DNA from: Paenibacillus sp. J45TS6
GTDB lineage: Bacteria > Bacillota > Bacilli > Paenibacillales > Paenibacillaceae
NCBI RefSeq assembly: GCF_018403285.1
Contig: NZ_BOSJ01000009.1
Span: forward strand, 118,397 to 182,396
Direction of reading: 5' to 3'
DNA length: 64,000 nt
Positions 29,251 through 38,321 of the stretch are shown here, piece after piece. Both the position numbers and the translations under genes were made by a program. Each line of letters starts with the position of its first letter. The first letter of the stretch is position 1. Under the pieces are notes generated by a model. That model worked only from the letters and a program-made list of their open reading frames with translations, was not told the origin of the DNA and searched no databases.

Positions 29251-29775
29251 TTATAATAAATAAATCCCGCATGCGCTTATAAACCCCGGCAACACAGCAA
29301 TCATAAACGGAAACCGAAGTCCTTCCTTCAGAGGGCTGTAACTATGCACTGAACTGATTAATCCGATACCTGGAATTACCCGGCCAAAAATATATAGAAT
29401 GAGCTTACCCAATCGTTGAACCAGTTGTTTTTTCCATAATAAAATAATCAAACCAATAACGCCTGCAATGAGAATGGAGTACACCATTGCTTGAACCGTA
29501 AACAAGACCCCGGTCCAAGCCCCAATTCCGCCAAAGATTTTCACATCACCCGCCCCTACAGCTCCAGCAAGATAAAGCACAAACATAATTCCAAATCCAG
29601 TACCAAATCCGCTGATACTCGCAAGCAAACCTTGAAAACCACCTATACATAAATGCACGATCAGCCCGCTAATGATAGCGGACAAAGATAACAGGTTAGG
29701 AATTCGCATGGATCTAACATCTGTAATAAATGCGGCTACCACAAAAATTCCACATCCGTAATAAACAAGTTCCAT
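29251..29775 (-). CDS. Prepilin peptidase, CpaA/TadV type
   Basis: 174 residues from ATG 29775, with GGAAGTG upstream; the GTG at 29793 overlaps this site. Six hydrophobic helices. The two catalytic aspartates are in place: the first in FITDVRSMRIPN (~18-29) and the second in the GxGD motif GAGDVK (~79-84). It cleaves the leader of the Flp pilin and TadE-type pseudopilins in this operon. It is the short CpaA-type form without the N-methylating domain. Confidence 0.92.
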   Translation of the reverse strand: MELVYYGCGIFVVAAFITDVRSMRIPNLLSLSAIISGLIVHLCIGGFQGLLASISGFGTGFGIMFVLYLAGAVGAGDVKIFGGIGAWTGVLFTVQAMVYSILIAGVIGLIILLWKKQLVQRLGKLILYIFGRVIPGIGLISSVHSYSPLKEGLRFPFMIAVLPGFISACGIYLL

Positions 29776-29789
29776 CACATTCACTTCCT

Positions 29790-30791
29790 TCACGTCTTTG
29801 AAGCAACCTCAAACATCACTTCTAACCTAGCTCCATCACTTGTTTCAATGACAAAAGGCCACGTTCCCGGTGTCGTTCTTGTGCCGACAAACCACGTCCA
29901 CTCCACATCACCATTCTCATCGGCCGTAGCCCATCCTACATGTTTGGCCGTGCTTTCTCCTGTTTTATAAAATACCGACAAATTTGCCGAAGCACCCGGA
30001 GTAATCTTCGCCCTGATGGTAGCCTGTCTCGCAATATAGGCAGGTTCCGGTTTGGATAACAGAGCTACATTTCCCTTCGCAGCGGTGGTTCCGTCTCCTT
30101 CTGAGGCTCCCTCGTTTGTAGCTCCAATCCAGATCCGCTCTTTGCTGCTGGCCTGAATTCGAATGCTTTTCTTTGTAAAAGGAACTTTGAGCGGCATCTC
30201 ATAAGTTAGCTCGATCCCGAAGTAAGGGTTTGTTTTTTCTTTCAGGTTCGGTAAGTCGATGCCGTTAACGTGAATCCGGTCATATTCAAGTACAGTATTC
30301 TCGATTACCGGAGAGAGTAGCGGCTTAATTACCGGGTCTAGTACGGCTTCCGAAACTGAACTTTGCAGATGCTGCAGTGGTGCTTCTCCGCTAGCTGCTG
30401 CCATAGAAGCCCACTCACCAATCGGTTCGGGCAGAGCAGAAGCATATTTGGCAACTAAATCAGTCAAAGACAGTTCAGGGATCGGAAAAACCCCTCCCTC
30501 CCCCGTTCCAGGAATCTCGATACCATTTAATCCTGAATCTATTGAGCCTGCCGCATCAACTGCAAGCACTACAGGATACATATGTGCAGAGATTTTTTTC
30601 GCTGTTTCTGAGGCAGCGGTTTGCAGGGCCGTTACAAATAACGTCATCTGGACAAAATAAATAAGAAAGACGATAAAAAAGAGAAAGATCGGCATGACAA
30701 GAGAAGCATCGAGTACTATACTCCCTTTGTCTGACCTCAGACTGCCGCTTATCTTTCTACTTCTTCTATTCCGTTTCTTCTGGATTTTCAT
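29790..30791 (-). CDS. TadE-like pseudopilin with C-terminal beta-rich domain
   Basis: 333 residues. A basic N-terminus and GSIVLDASLVMPIFLFFIVFLIYFVQ form a TadE-like leader and transmembrane helix (~24-50). The last ~90 residues (ARQATIRAKITPGASANLSV; GWATADENGDVEWTWFVG; TTPGTWPFVI) form an Ig-like beta domain of the kind added to surface proteins. It is likely a minor pilin with an exposed adhesive or structural tip. Function is inferred from position. Confidence 0.75.
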   Translation of the reverse strand: MKIQKKRNRRSRKISGSLRSDKGSIVLDASLVMPIFLFFIVFLIYFVQMTLFVTALQTAASETAKKISAHMYPVVLAVDAAGSIDSGLNGIEIPGTGEGGVFPIPELSLTDLVAKYASALPEPIGEWASMAAASGEAPLQHLQSSVSEAVLDPVIKPLLSPVIENTVLEYDRIHVNGIDLPNLKEKTNPYFGIELTYEMPLKVPFTKKSIRIQASSKERIWIGATNEGASEGDGTTAAKGNVALLSKPEPAYIARQATIRAKITPGASANLSVFYKTGESTAKHVGWATADENGDVEWTWFVGTRTTPGTWPFVIETSDGARLEVMFEVASKT

Positions 30792-30827
30792 AGTTTTATT
30801 AGCCCCTATTAATATGAACTGGATAAT

Positions 30828-33032
30828 CTAGTAGGAGTAATCCGACTGAATCGTGATATAAACACTACCATTCTCTACACGATCAGCACTTCCTGATATA
30901 GTCCCTAACATTTTGGTTATTCCAGGTAAAAACCATAATTTCATCTTCATTCCTGTCTGTCCTGATGCATAGGTATATGACTTCAACAGATCTATATCCG
31001 TGTTCAAACGAATCAACGCCATCATTCGGGACATCTTTTTCTCGTTATTACTGTGCGCAAGCAAGAAAAAGCGTAAATGATCACGGTAGGTTACCGATAT
31101 CTGCTTGGCATATTTGGACAATTCTACTTTTCCGTCATCAGCAAGAGAATTCATATCAGCAAGTGCATGCTCGAGTCCATACAGAATCGCTTTTGAAAGA
31201 ATAAGCAGTGGATTACCAAGCTTACTGCTCTCAACAAGCCCCTCCATCGTCCTAATCGCAAGCCTTATTGTAAACACTTCGCCATAGGCGGCTGTAATAT
31301 TCCCATAAGGATTATGAAACCCATAAATGATATACTCCAGTTCCTGACTTTCTGGGAGAAAAAACGATTCCGGTTCAAGCGTACTCGTGTTCGTCTTGCT
31401 GCCTGATAACATCGAAAGATCAACGGATGAAAAATAATGCATTGCATATTCATTCTGAAACAGCTCATCACCCAAAACATCAATAAACCCGGACATACCT
31501 CCAAACATTTGATCCATGTTCGTCATTGCATCTCCACCCGCATCATAGGGGTCGTCAGACATTTCTGAGCTAACCGATTCTTCACTACTCGTCTTGTTAA
31601 AGGATATACTTTCATTAAAATAGGTTTTCAGTTCATTAAACTGTTTTGAACTTTCTTCTAGACCCGCCGTAGCCACTAATAACTTGATTTTATTTTGAGC
31701 TTCATTCAGTTTTTGCTGTGACTGCTTGTCCACCTTTGCTCTTTCTTTATCAGCTGCTCTATAATCGTCAATCTGCTGGGCAGACTGATCTATTACATTA
31801 CTGCTGCTAGATTTTACGTAGCGGTCCATGTATTGCTGAATTTCCTTATTCGCGGAAAGAACTGCATTTCTTTTTTGATAGGAATCACCGTCTGTTAGGT
31901 TGCGAAGTGAACTTTCAGCAGCCATTACTTTTTGCTGTGCATATGTATAGTCTGTTAATTGTTGATTCTGGCTATTAGTAAAAGCGGCAAACTCCGTATC
32001 TTTCCGCACTAGTTCTTCTGTCTTCTTACGTAATTCGGCCCCATTTACATTTCCAGATGATGATACTCCCTTGCCTGGTGTGTTTGCTTGACCCACTTTG
32101 TCATATGCCTGATTAGCGGCTCTCGCCTCACCATCTTTAATGACCTGTTTCATTTGCTCATTCAGTTGTTTCGCTTCTTCAATCAGATCATTTGCCTCTT
32201 CAATCTTCTGCTTGTGTGTGCTTGCTGCTTCTGTTCTCGCTTTTCCGAGGCGAAACAATACTCCTGTGAGGTCCATTCGATACTCGCTTAGCTCCGTACC
32301 ATATATTCTAAGGAGAGGCTCTCTTGCTTCATCTTCCGTATATTTAGAGTAATAATCAGAGTACCTTGATGCTCCATCCGCTAACGAGCGAATGTTTCCA
32401 CCCATTGGGCTATCACTGAAGTAGCTGCTTGGAGGATCCATAACCAGCTTTGCAACCATCTCTGCCGTTTTCGCAGCTTCTCTTCTCTTTTTAATCGCCT
32501 GCTCAAGCGATTTTTCACGCTTGTCATATAGTTTCTGTAACTTCCGCAGAACGTCTACACTATGAGCCGCTTGCTTTAGATCCTCTGAGAGCGGTTTAAA
32601 TCTAGTTACCGCATCATATAAAAAATCAATCGGTGCTTTATATTTCATCTCTTCCTGAATCTGTTGATTAAAGTGATCATACCTGCCCAGTTCACGTTCA
32701 AATACAAGACCTGAACTATCCAGTTGCATAGGAATAATGGCGAGTCCATCTCGATGAGGAATGGGCTTTGTACTATCATTGAGCACTTTAGACATGATGA
32801 AATCTCCTTGTTCACCGCTGTGAGCAAACAACCCATATCTTTGCTGGAGTTCCGGCATGTAGGAGGACATTACAGAACGAACAGCAGCATGAGATAACCT
32901 CTCTGTCTGAACTTTCATAGCTCCAATTCTTGCATAATCTATAAATACAGCAACAAACATGAAGATGACCGCAAGCACCATGGCCAGAAAAATAGTTACT
33001 GCTCCAGACTCCGATTCCCCTTTCTTAAACAA
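30828..33032 (-). CDS. TadG/DUF5702-like pilus-locus protein with long coiled coil
   Basis: About 734 residues. TTG 33032 is preferred because GGGGGAGG lies six bases before it; the ATG at 33050 has no spaced site. N-terminal hydrophobic helix in GAVTIFLAMVLAVIFMFVAVFIDYAR (residues ~11-37 from the chosen start), which is the TadG-like Flp motif. Residues ~150-470 are rich in Lys/Glu/Gln and predicted coiled coil. The C-terminal ~250 residues are folded (YIIYGFHNPYGNITAAYGEVF; LWFLPGITKML). Probably a large surface-exposed or envelope-spanning minor pilin. Confidence 0.75.
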   Translation of the reverse strand: MFKKGESESGAVTIFLAMVLAVIFMFVAVFIDYARIGAMKVQTERLSHAAVRSVMSSYMPELQQRYGLFAHSGEQGDFIMSKVLNDSTKPIPHRDGLAIIPMQLDSSGLVFERELGRYDHFNQQIQEEMKYKAPIDFLYDAVTRFKPLSEDLKQAAHSVDVLRKLQKLYDKREKSLEQAIKKRREAAKTAEMVAKLVMDPPSSYFSDSPMGGNIRSLADGASRYSDYYSKYTEDEAREPLLRIYGTELSEYRMDLTGVLFRLGKARTEAASTHKQKIEEANDLIEEAKQLNEQMKQVIKDGEARAANQAYDKVGQANTPGKGVSSSGNVNGAELRKKTEELVRKDTEFAAFTNSQNQQLTDYTYAQQKVMAAESSLRNLTDGDSYQKRNAVLSANKEIQQYMDRYVKSSSSNVIDQSAQQIDDYRAADKERAKVDKQSQQKLNEAQNKIKLLVATAGLEESSKQFNELKTYFNESISFNKTSSEESVSSEMSDDPYDAGGDAMTNMDQMFGGMSGFIDVLGDELFQNEYAMHYFSSVDLSMLSGSKTNTSTLEPESFFLPESQELEYIIYGFHNPYGNITAAYGEVFTIRLAIRTMEGLVESSKLGNPLLILSKAILYGLEHALADMNSLADDGKVELSKYAKQISVTYRDHLRFFLLAHSNNEKKMSRMMALIRLNTDIDLLKSYTYASGQTGMKMKLWFLPGITKMLGTISGSADRVENGSVYITIQSDYSY

Positions 33033-33057
33033 TTCGTTCCTCCCCCACATCCTACAG

Positions 33058-33732
33058 TTATTTCCCCGTCAGCTTTCCGAGAATTTGTGCAATTTCTGAT
33101 GGATCACCGGGTGTTCCCATCCCCGAAAATCGTGCTCCATAATATCGAATCAGCTCTATATTGCGAATGAACTCATCGGGCTCAACCACTGTTGCTTTCC
33201 CTGAATGATGAATTTTACGATCTCGATGAAGTAAGAAACCCACCATGGGTAAAGATACAATTTGATCTATTTTCGTTGTTATCTGCCGATTCATGAATTT
33301 ATTCTCATACTCCATCGTACCGCTGTACATTGATGGAAGCGATGCAGCTGTCTGACTCATTTTCTGCAATGTAAGCGTGCCTTCTAATACCTCACTTGGA
33401 ACAGATATAGAGGAAGCTGATTCTGCTCCAAACGTACCAAAAAGCGAACCAAGCATATGATCATCAGCCAATCTCCAGTACAACCTGTCATATTCATCCT
33501 CTGGAAATGCTCCTGTCTTCGGTTCCTTATGGCTGTTCTCCCAGCTATAAGCTGAGCGCTCCGAAGATGCGGAAGCATACTGTGATAACATCGATTTCTG
33601 GTACAGCAACACGCAAAAGAACATTAATAAACATAGCGTAAACAAAATGACAGGAAACACGAGAGAAGCTTCTAGGGTGAAGCTCCCATCGTCGTTTTTT
33701 AATTTATAATATCTATTTGAAAAATTGGTCAC
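33058..33732 (-). CDS. TadE-like minor pilin
   Basis: 224 residues from GTG 33732 with AGGTGA nine bases upstream. The N-terminal DDGSFTLEASLVFPVILFTLCLLMFFCVLL is a class III leader with conserved Glu five residues after Gly, plus the transmembrane helix (~14-43). The remainder is a soluble domain without recognised family. Its start overlaps the Flp gene by 20 bases, indicating translational coupling. Confidence 0.85.
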   Translation of the reverse strand: MTNFSNRYYKLKNDDGSFTLEASLVFPVILFTLCLLMFFCVLLYQKSMLSQYASASSERSAYSWENSHKEPKTGAFPEDEYDRLYWRLADDHMLGSLFGTFGAESASSISVPSEVLEGTLTLQKMSQTAASLPSMYSGTMEYENKFMNRQITTKIDQIVSLPMVGFLLHRDRKIHHSGKATVVEPDEFIRNIELIRYYGARFSGMGTPGDPSEIAQILGKLTGK

Positions 33733-33901
33733 TTTTCGTGTTCACCTGATCTAGTAATTTGTTGACGATCGCAGTAATTTGATTTTTAAAAATAAGACCA
33801 ATTACAATAATGACCCCAATAATTAAAATCATCTCCAGCGTACCGAGACCATCCTCTTCCTTCCAAAAACGAATCATTTTGTTTTTAACTGTTGTTATCA
33901 T
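33713..33901 (-). CDS. Flp-type (type IVb) major pilin
   Basis: 62 residues. A short basic leader ends in EEDG, followed by LGTLEMILIIGVIIVIGLIF: Gly at the cleavage site, Glu at +5 and a long hydrophobic helix, the hallmark of type IVb (Flp) pilins. The short polar tail is ~20 residues. TAGGAGGAAAT precedes ATG 33901. It is cleaved by the prepilin peptidase at 29251 and assembled by TadA/B/C. Confidence 0.88.
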   Translation of the reverse strand: MITTVKNKMIRFWKEEDGLGTLEMILIIGVIIVIGLIFKNQITAIVNKLLDQVNTKSDQFFK

Positions 33902-33913
33902 TTATATTTCCTC

Positions 33914-34786
33914 CTATAAATTCATCGTCATAAACGAGGGTGCACCTACCATGATTACAATAACTAAAAAAATAACTACCATTGGGAACACGAGCTTAGA
34001 TGAAGCCTGCTCTCCTTTGGTACGGCTGAGTGATTTCCTCTTCTCCCACAATACTCGCGACAACTCCCTTAAAGAGAGTACAAAATCATTGCCTCCCCGC
34101 CGAAAGTTAAGCAACACGGTCGTTGTAAAAATAGATACTTCCTGAACGCCGCAACGTTTACTAAACTGCTCAAAGGCTTGTTGAAATGAAAACCCACTGT
34201 TCCATTCTGCAATCATTTGTCTGAGTTCTATGTACAAAGGATGGTCAGAACTCTGTTTACGCTCCGTACAATGAATAATTGCTTTCTGGACGGTCTCCCC
34301 TGCGCTAACAAGCAAGACCACTTTGTTAAGGAATTCTGGCAGTTCCATTAAAATATCCTGTTCACGCAGCTTCACCTTTTCATGAAGATCCTTCAGCTGT
34401 GCAAAGGGGATGATAATGGCAAGCATGAATCCTATGGCAATTCCCATTAGTTGTCCTTCTAACCCTAGTGTCAATACGGACCCACCAATTAGAGCCAACC
34501 AGCTGTATACAAACATCTCCGCAAGAAACAACATCATTTTCTCATGACCATATTTAGGACCATTGGCTCTCTGAATCGAATGCTGCACACGGTAAACAAA
34601 CATCGGAAACTTCCTTGTGAAATCCAATCGTTCAATCAGGCCAATAAATGGAGCATGCAGTTTACGAAATCGCAGTCCGGTCATCTCCACCTGATCCAGC
34701 TTCTGATACCTTGTTTTAGCTGTACGATTGGCAAGAATCCACCACAAGGCAAGCAAAGCAACCATCAAACTACAAAGGATCATCAT
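33914..34786 (-). CDS. TadC-like type II secretion F-domain protein
   Basis: 290 residues with membrane helices near ~5-20, 90-130 and 265-285 and the T2SSF cytoplasmic domain between (EFLNKVVLLVSAGETVQKAI; GFSFQQAFEQFSKRCGV). It is one of the pair of inner platform proteins with TadB. Confidence 0.88.
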   Translation of the reverse strand: MMILCSLMVALLALWWILANRTAKTRYQKLDQVEMTGLRFRKLHAPFIGLIERLDFTRKFPMFVYRVQHSIQRANGPKYGHEKMMLFLAEMFVYSWLALIGGSVLTLGLEGQLMGIAIGFMLAIIIPFAQLKDLHEKVKLREQDILMELPEFLNKVVLLVSAGETVQKAIIHCTERKQSSDHPLYIELRQMIAEWNSGFSFQQAFEQFSKRCGVQEVSIFTTTVLLNFRRGGNDFVLSLRELSRVLWEKRKSLSRTKGEQASSKLVFPMVVIFLVIVIMVGAPSFMTMNL

Positions 34787-34799
34787 TATTCCTCACCCC

Positions 34800-35603
34800 T
34801 TACACCCGAATATTCATAATACGATTCACCCACAAGAAACAAGCAAACAAAACGACAATGGATACACTTGAAATGAGATATCCGGCTGGGCTATATAAAG
34901 GTGTAAGGAAGTCTGGAGACGTGACACTCAGTACTAACAGAAACACAAAGGGAGAAGCAAACATCGCCTTGGACTCAAACTTTTTCTGAGAGATGGTTAC
35001 TGCAATTTCTTGCTGAATATCTAATTTTTCTCCTATGACCGAAGAAGTTCTTCTTACGACTTCAACCAGATCACCGCCTGTGCGTTTACAAGTAACAAAT
35101 ACATCGGCGAAGTTCGTAATATCCTCCATATGAGCACGATTTGCAAAATCTAATAAAGCTTCCTCAATCGGCTGACCATATTCCATTCGTGTACAGATGA
35201 TCGTAAACTCTCGAATCAGATCATGATCCGCCTGCGGATCAAGCATTCGAAGATCCAGTACAGCTTCCCTAAATGCATTTTCCACGGACTTTCCGGCGGC
35301 AAGAGAGGAAGATAGGGAATATAGTGCTTGCTTAAAGTGAAGACTGAGAGCCGATCGTCTCTTCTCAAGCAGGTATTGATTATAGTATTTAGGGATAAAG
35401 AATGCTGCTAAGGCTAATATGCTGCTCATAATTAAGTGATGATAGAACAAGTAGCCGATACTAAAAAAAAGAATGGCGCTGACAATCATACATACTATTT
35501 TTTGCCGAGAACTTAAATAATGTACGGAATAGTCAGATAGTTTACCGCTAGACTCTGCCGGTGCGTGGTTCGTGTTCTGAATAATCCTCCTGCTCAAATC
35601 CAC
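34800..35603 (-). CDS. TadB-like type II secretion F-domain protein
   Basis: About 267 residues from GTG 35603, six bases after AGAGGGGG (ATG 35609 is the alternative; the open frame extends further upstream into tadA but without a site). Membrane helices at ~40-80 and the C-terminus flank a T2SSF domain (QALYSLSSSLAAGKSVENAF; EYGQPIEEALLDFANRA). It is the platform partner of TadC. Starts inside or at the end of tadA. Confidence 0.87.
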   Translation of the reverse strand: MDLSRRIIQNTNHAPAESSGKLSDYSVHYLSSRQKIVCMIVSAILFFSIGYLFYHHLIMSSILALAAFFIPKYYNQYLLEKRRSALSLHFKQALYSLSSSLAAGKSVENAFREAVLDLRMLDPQADHDLIREFTIICTRMEYGQPIEEALLDFANRAHMEDITNFADVFVTCKRTGGDLVEVVRRTSSVIGEKLDIQQEIAVTISQKKFESKAMFASPFVFLLVLSVTSPDFLTPLYSPAGYLISSVSIVVLFACFLWVNRIMNIRV

Positions 35604-35616
35604 TTTCATCCCCCTC

Positions 35617-36852
35617 TTACCTATCTTCATTAAATGGATAACGGATACCGGCAGCCCGCAATTTGTCCACATGTACAAGCGAAGAGGAGTTCGGAACAAG
35701 TTCACCTACAATGCGCCCTTCTGCTTCCCCACGTTCCTGAAACTGATATAGACGATTCAGCCTCACCTCCCCATCTTCCATTCCAACCACTTCACTGATC
35801 TCGGTAACCCGTCGCGAACGATCTCTGAGTCTTGATAAATGAACAAATATATCGATAGCTGAACTGATCTGCTGTCTAACGACAACAATGGGCAGGTCAG
35901 CCCCGCTCAGCACCATCGTTTCTAAACGACTCACCATATCGACAATGCTGTTCGCATGTCCCGTTGATAATGATCCATCATGCCCGGTGTTCATCGCCTG
36001 CAGCATGTCCAGCGCTTCACTCCCCCGTACCTCGCCTACAATAATTCGATTGGGCCTCATCCGAAGAGAAGATCGAATGAGATCACGGATTGATATTTCC
36101 CCTCTGCCTTCCGTATTGGCATTACGCGTCTCGAGCGATACAAGATTCGGTACAGTAACAATCTGCAGCTCTGCTGAATCCTCGATCGTAATGATCCGCT
36201 CACTGCTAGGAACATATTGAGACAAAGCATTCAGGAAAGTGGTTTTCCCCGATCCAGTTCCACCGCTAATAAAAATGTTGTATTTGCTCTTTACGAGCTT
36301 TTGCAACAGCTGTGCTGCCTCTTCGGTTAGAGCACCCATACGAACTAGATCTTCCATACTCATCGGTTTCTCTGGGAACTTACGGATCGTCATTGTGGGA
36401 CCCTTCAGAGCAATAGGCGGTAAAACAATATTCACCCGTGACCCATCTTTCAATCTCGCATCCACGATCGGAGAAGACTCATTAACGATGCGGTTTACCC
36501 CCGAGACAATCGACTGAATAATATCTTCGAGCCGGTCCGCAGATTCAAATGCGATGGGCAGCTTTTTAACTTCACCATGTTCTTCAATAAAAATCTCGTG
36601 ATGACTATTAATCATAATCTCCGTAATATTCGGGTTATCTACAAGCGGCTGAAGAACATCAAGCCCTCGAAAGGAATCGTATAATCGTCTAATTAAGGTC
36701 TGCTTTTCTCCGGAAGTCAGATGTACCAGATCGGGATGATAAAGCACCCTGCGCTCGATGTGCTCCATGAGTTCCGAATCCCCCGCAGATGAAGTCACAT
36801 CAAGACCCGAACGCACCGTCTTTCTTAATTCCTTGAACCATGCTTCATTCAT
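35617..36852 (-). CDS. tadA: TadA/CpaF-type pilus assembly ATPase
   Basis: 411 residues of the type II/IV secretion ATPase family. Walker A GGTGSGKTTFLN (~198-209), Walker B RIIVGEVRGSEALDML (~273-288) and the His box GHDGSLSTGHANS (~292-304). It powers Flp pilus extension in the cytoplasm. It overlaps the upstream TadZ gene by ATGA and is followed directly by TadB. Confidence 0.95.
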   Translation of the reverse strand: MNEAWFKELRKTVRSGLDVTSSAGDSELMEHIERRVLYHPDLVHLTSGEKQTLIRRLYDSFRGLDVLQPLVDNPNITEIMINSHHEIFIEEHGEVKKLPIAFESADRLEDIIQSIVSGVNRIVNESSPIVDARLKDGSRVNIVLPPIALKGPTMTIRKFPEKPMSMEDLVRMGALTEEAAQLLQKLVKSKYNIFISGGTGSGKTTFLNALSQYVPSSERIITIEDSAELQIVTVPNLVSLETRNANTEGRGEISIRDLIRSSLRMRPNRIIVGEVRGSEALDMLQAMNTGHDGSLSTGHANSIVDMVSRLETMVLSGADLPIVVVRQQISSAIDIFVHLSRLRDRSRRVTEISEVVGMEDGEVRLNRLYQFQERGEAEGRIVGELVPNSSSLVHVDKLRAAGIRYPFNEDR

Positions 36853-38030
36853 GCTGTATTCTCCCTGTACAGAGCCCCAATCGTTTCACATAGCTTATTC
36901 ATTTCCTTCTGATATATCGGTGAGCTCAGCAGTAAATCAGGTTCCCGCATCTGTTTCCAGGAGGGGATATAAGGCAGATAATGTTCTGCAATCATCCCTT
37001 CGTCCGGAAGCTCGTTTACCATATTCCCCATATAACGATTAATCACGTACCATGTTTTTCGCATCCTATTCTCGTACTGTTCTGGATCGAGCTGCCTATG
37101 AAACTTCATCCATTCCTTGCATTTATTCATCGTATGAATATCATCAGACAGCAGCCATACCAGCAACTGAGAATCCTCCATCACCGCTTCCGAACGCAAG
37201 TCCCACACTGAATCATGATCTGCAATAACAAAATGGTATTGACCTGACTCCGTAATTAGACGAATCAATTCACTCGTATCCGATTTACTCATCTGAAGCA
37301 GTTCTTTGCGATTCTTTGCCGGAATAAAACAATCTGCTTGAATACGTTCATTCCGAACTGTATATGGCTTTAGATCGATCCTATCGTTCTTCTCTCCATG
37401 AAAACTGTTATTTGATATCTTATTAGCTCTTAGCTGATACAATAATTGACTAAATAAATCCCCGCCTGATTCGAATTGCCTTTCTATTGATGATGTTGAT
37501 GATGTATGTAAAAATGGCTCTGTACTATCAATCGTTTCTAGATTCAGATAAAATACCGAATAACCCGACCGGCCGAGCTGTTTAGCTAGATTGAGAGCAA
37601 CGGTTGTCTTTCCGCAGCCCCCGGAAGCCGAGGTGACCCCAATCACCCATGTTTGTTCACCGGTGAATCTACCTCTTTCTCGCCTGCTCGAACTTAGCAA
37701 CACTTCTTCCCATTTCGCTAAGATGGCGGGCAAAGGCTGATACTTCCTAATTTTCGTTTGATTTTCTTCAGAAACAAGTTGCTCTGTAAATAGAAGAACA
37801 GGTACTTTATCCGCAAAAGGACTGGAGTTCCATTTTTCAATAAATGGTTCTTCCGCTACTACTAAGTCCGGCGCAGAGGTTGAACTTAGTTCCTCTATGT
37901 ATCTAGACATTGCCTCCGGCTGTGAAAAAGCAGTCACCTGAAATACGGCTGAATACGAACTCCCCTGAATAAAATCTAGCAGCGCCTCAACATATTCCAA
38001 ACTGCTGCTTGCTAGCAGCACTCTATTCAT
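36849..38030 (-). CDS. TadZ/CpaE-type localisation ATPase
   Basis: 393 residues from ATG 38030. The N-terminal ~130 residues are a receiver-like domain (VLLASSSLEYVEALLDFI), then a P-loop of the ParA/MinD type in SASGGCGKTTVALNLAKQL (~133-152, deviant Walker). TadZ proteins place the Tad machine at its site in the cell. It is the first gene of the 10-gene pilus operon. Confidence 0.85.
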   Translation of the reverse strand: MNRVLLASSSLEYVEALLDFIQGSSYSAVFQVTAFSQPEAMSRYIEELSSTSAPDLVVAEEPFIEKWNSSPFADKVPVLLFTEQLVSEENQTKIRKYQPLPAILAKWEEVLLSSSRRERGRFTGEQTWVIGVTSASGGCGKTTVALNLAKQLGRSGYSVFYLNLETIDSTEPFLHTSSTSSIERQFESGGDLFSQLLYQLRANKISNNSFHGEKNDRIDLKPYTVRNERIQADCFIPAKNRKELLQMSKSDTSELIRLITESGQYHFVIADHDSVWDLRSEAVMEDSQLLVWLLSDDIHTMNKCKEWMKFHRQLDPEQYENRMRKTWYVINRYMGNMVNELPDEGMIAEHYLPYIPSWKQMREPDLLLSSPIYQKEMNKLCETIGALYRENTA

Positions 38031-38055
38031 CAATCATCATACCTTTCCCCTTCCA

Positions 38056-38127
38056 CAGCAAAAAAGCACCGCCCATTACCGTAAGGTTTCCCTCGCGATA
38101 TATGGACGGTGCTTCCGTCACGTGCTG
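38056..38127 (-). promoter_or_regulatory. Attenuator-like leader of the Tad operon
   Basis: On the - strand AAGCACCG (38114-38107) pairs with CGGTGCTT (38071-38064), extended by CCAT/ATGG, and runs into TTTTTT: a textbook intrinsic terminator. There is no upstream - strand gene it could serve, since the next gene is divergent; it lies in the ~105-base leader of the Tad operon. An alternative stem GACGG-aagca-CCGTC (38119-38105) shares the same bases, so terminator and anti-terminator are mutually exclusive. I do not recognise it as a known riboswitch class. Confidence 0.6.
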
Positions 38128-38141
38128 ATTAAGTTAACGCT

Positions 38142-38170
38142 AGATTAGCATAATTTTCCACAAGCATCAA
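38142..38170 (-). promoter_or_regulatory. Probable promoter of the Tad operon
   Basis: On the - strand TTGATG (38170-38165), 17-base spacer, extended -10 TGCTAATCT (38150-38142). Predicted transcription start is near 38135, just before the attenuator. Confidence 0.45.
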
Positions 38171-38321
38171 GAGCAAATTTCCATTTCTTTGTATCTCTTT
38201 TATAAAAAGCAAAGAATGCAATTCAAGTTTAGCAAACGTCCGTTCCCTTTCTTTTACGAATATAGTACACTTAGAATGGTCCACGCATACATACTATACA
38301 TCTTAGAATGGAGTGTTTTTC

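Noticed and set aside
38056-38127. Tad leader as a c-di-GMP riboswitch
   Set aside because: The conserved GEMM-I blocks are absent and no GEMM-II block was recognised; kept as an unclassified attenuator.
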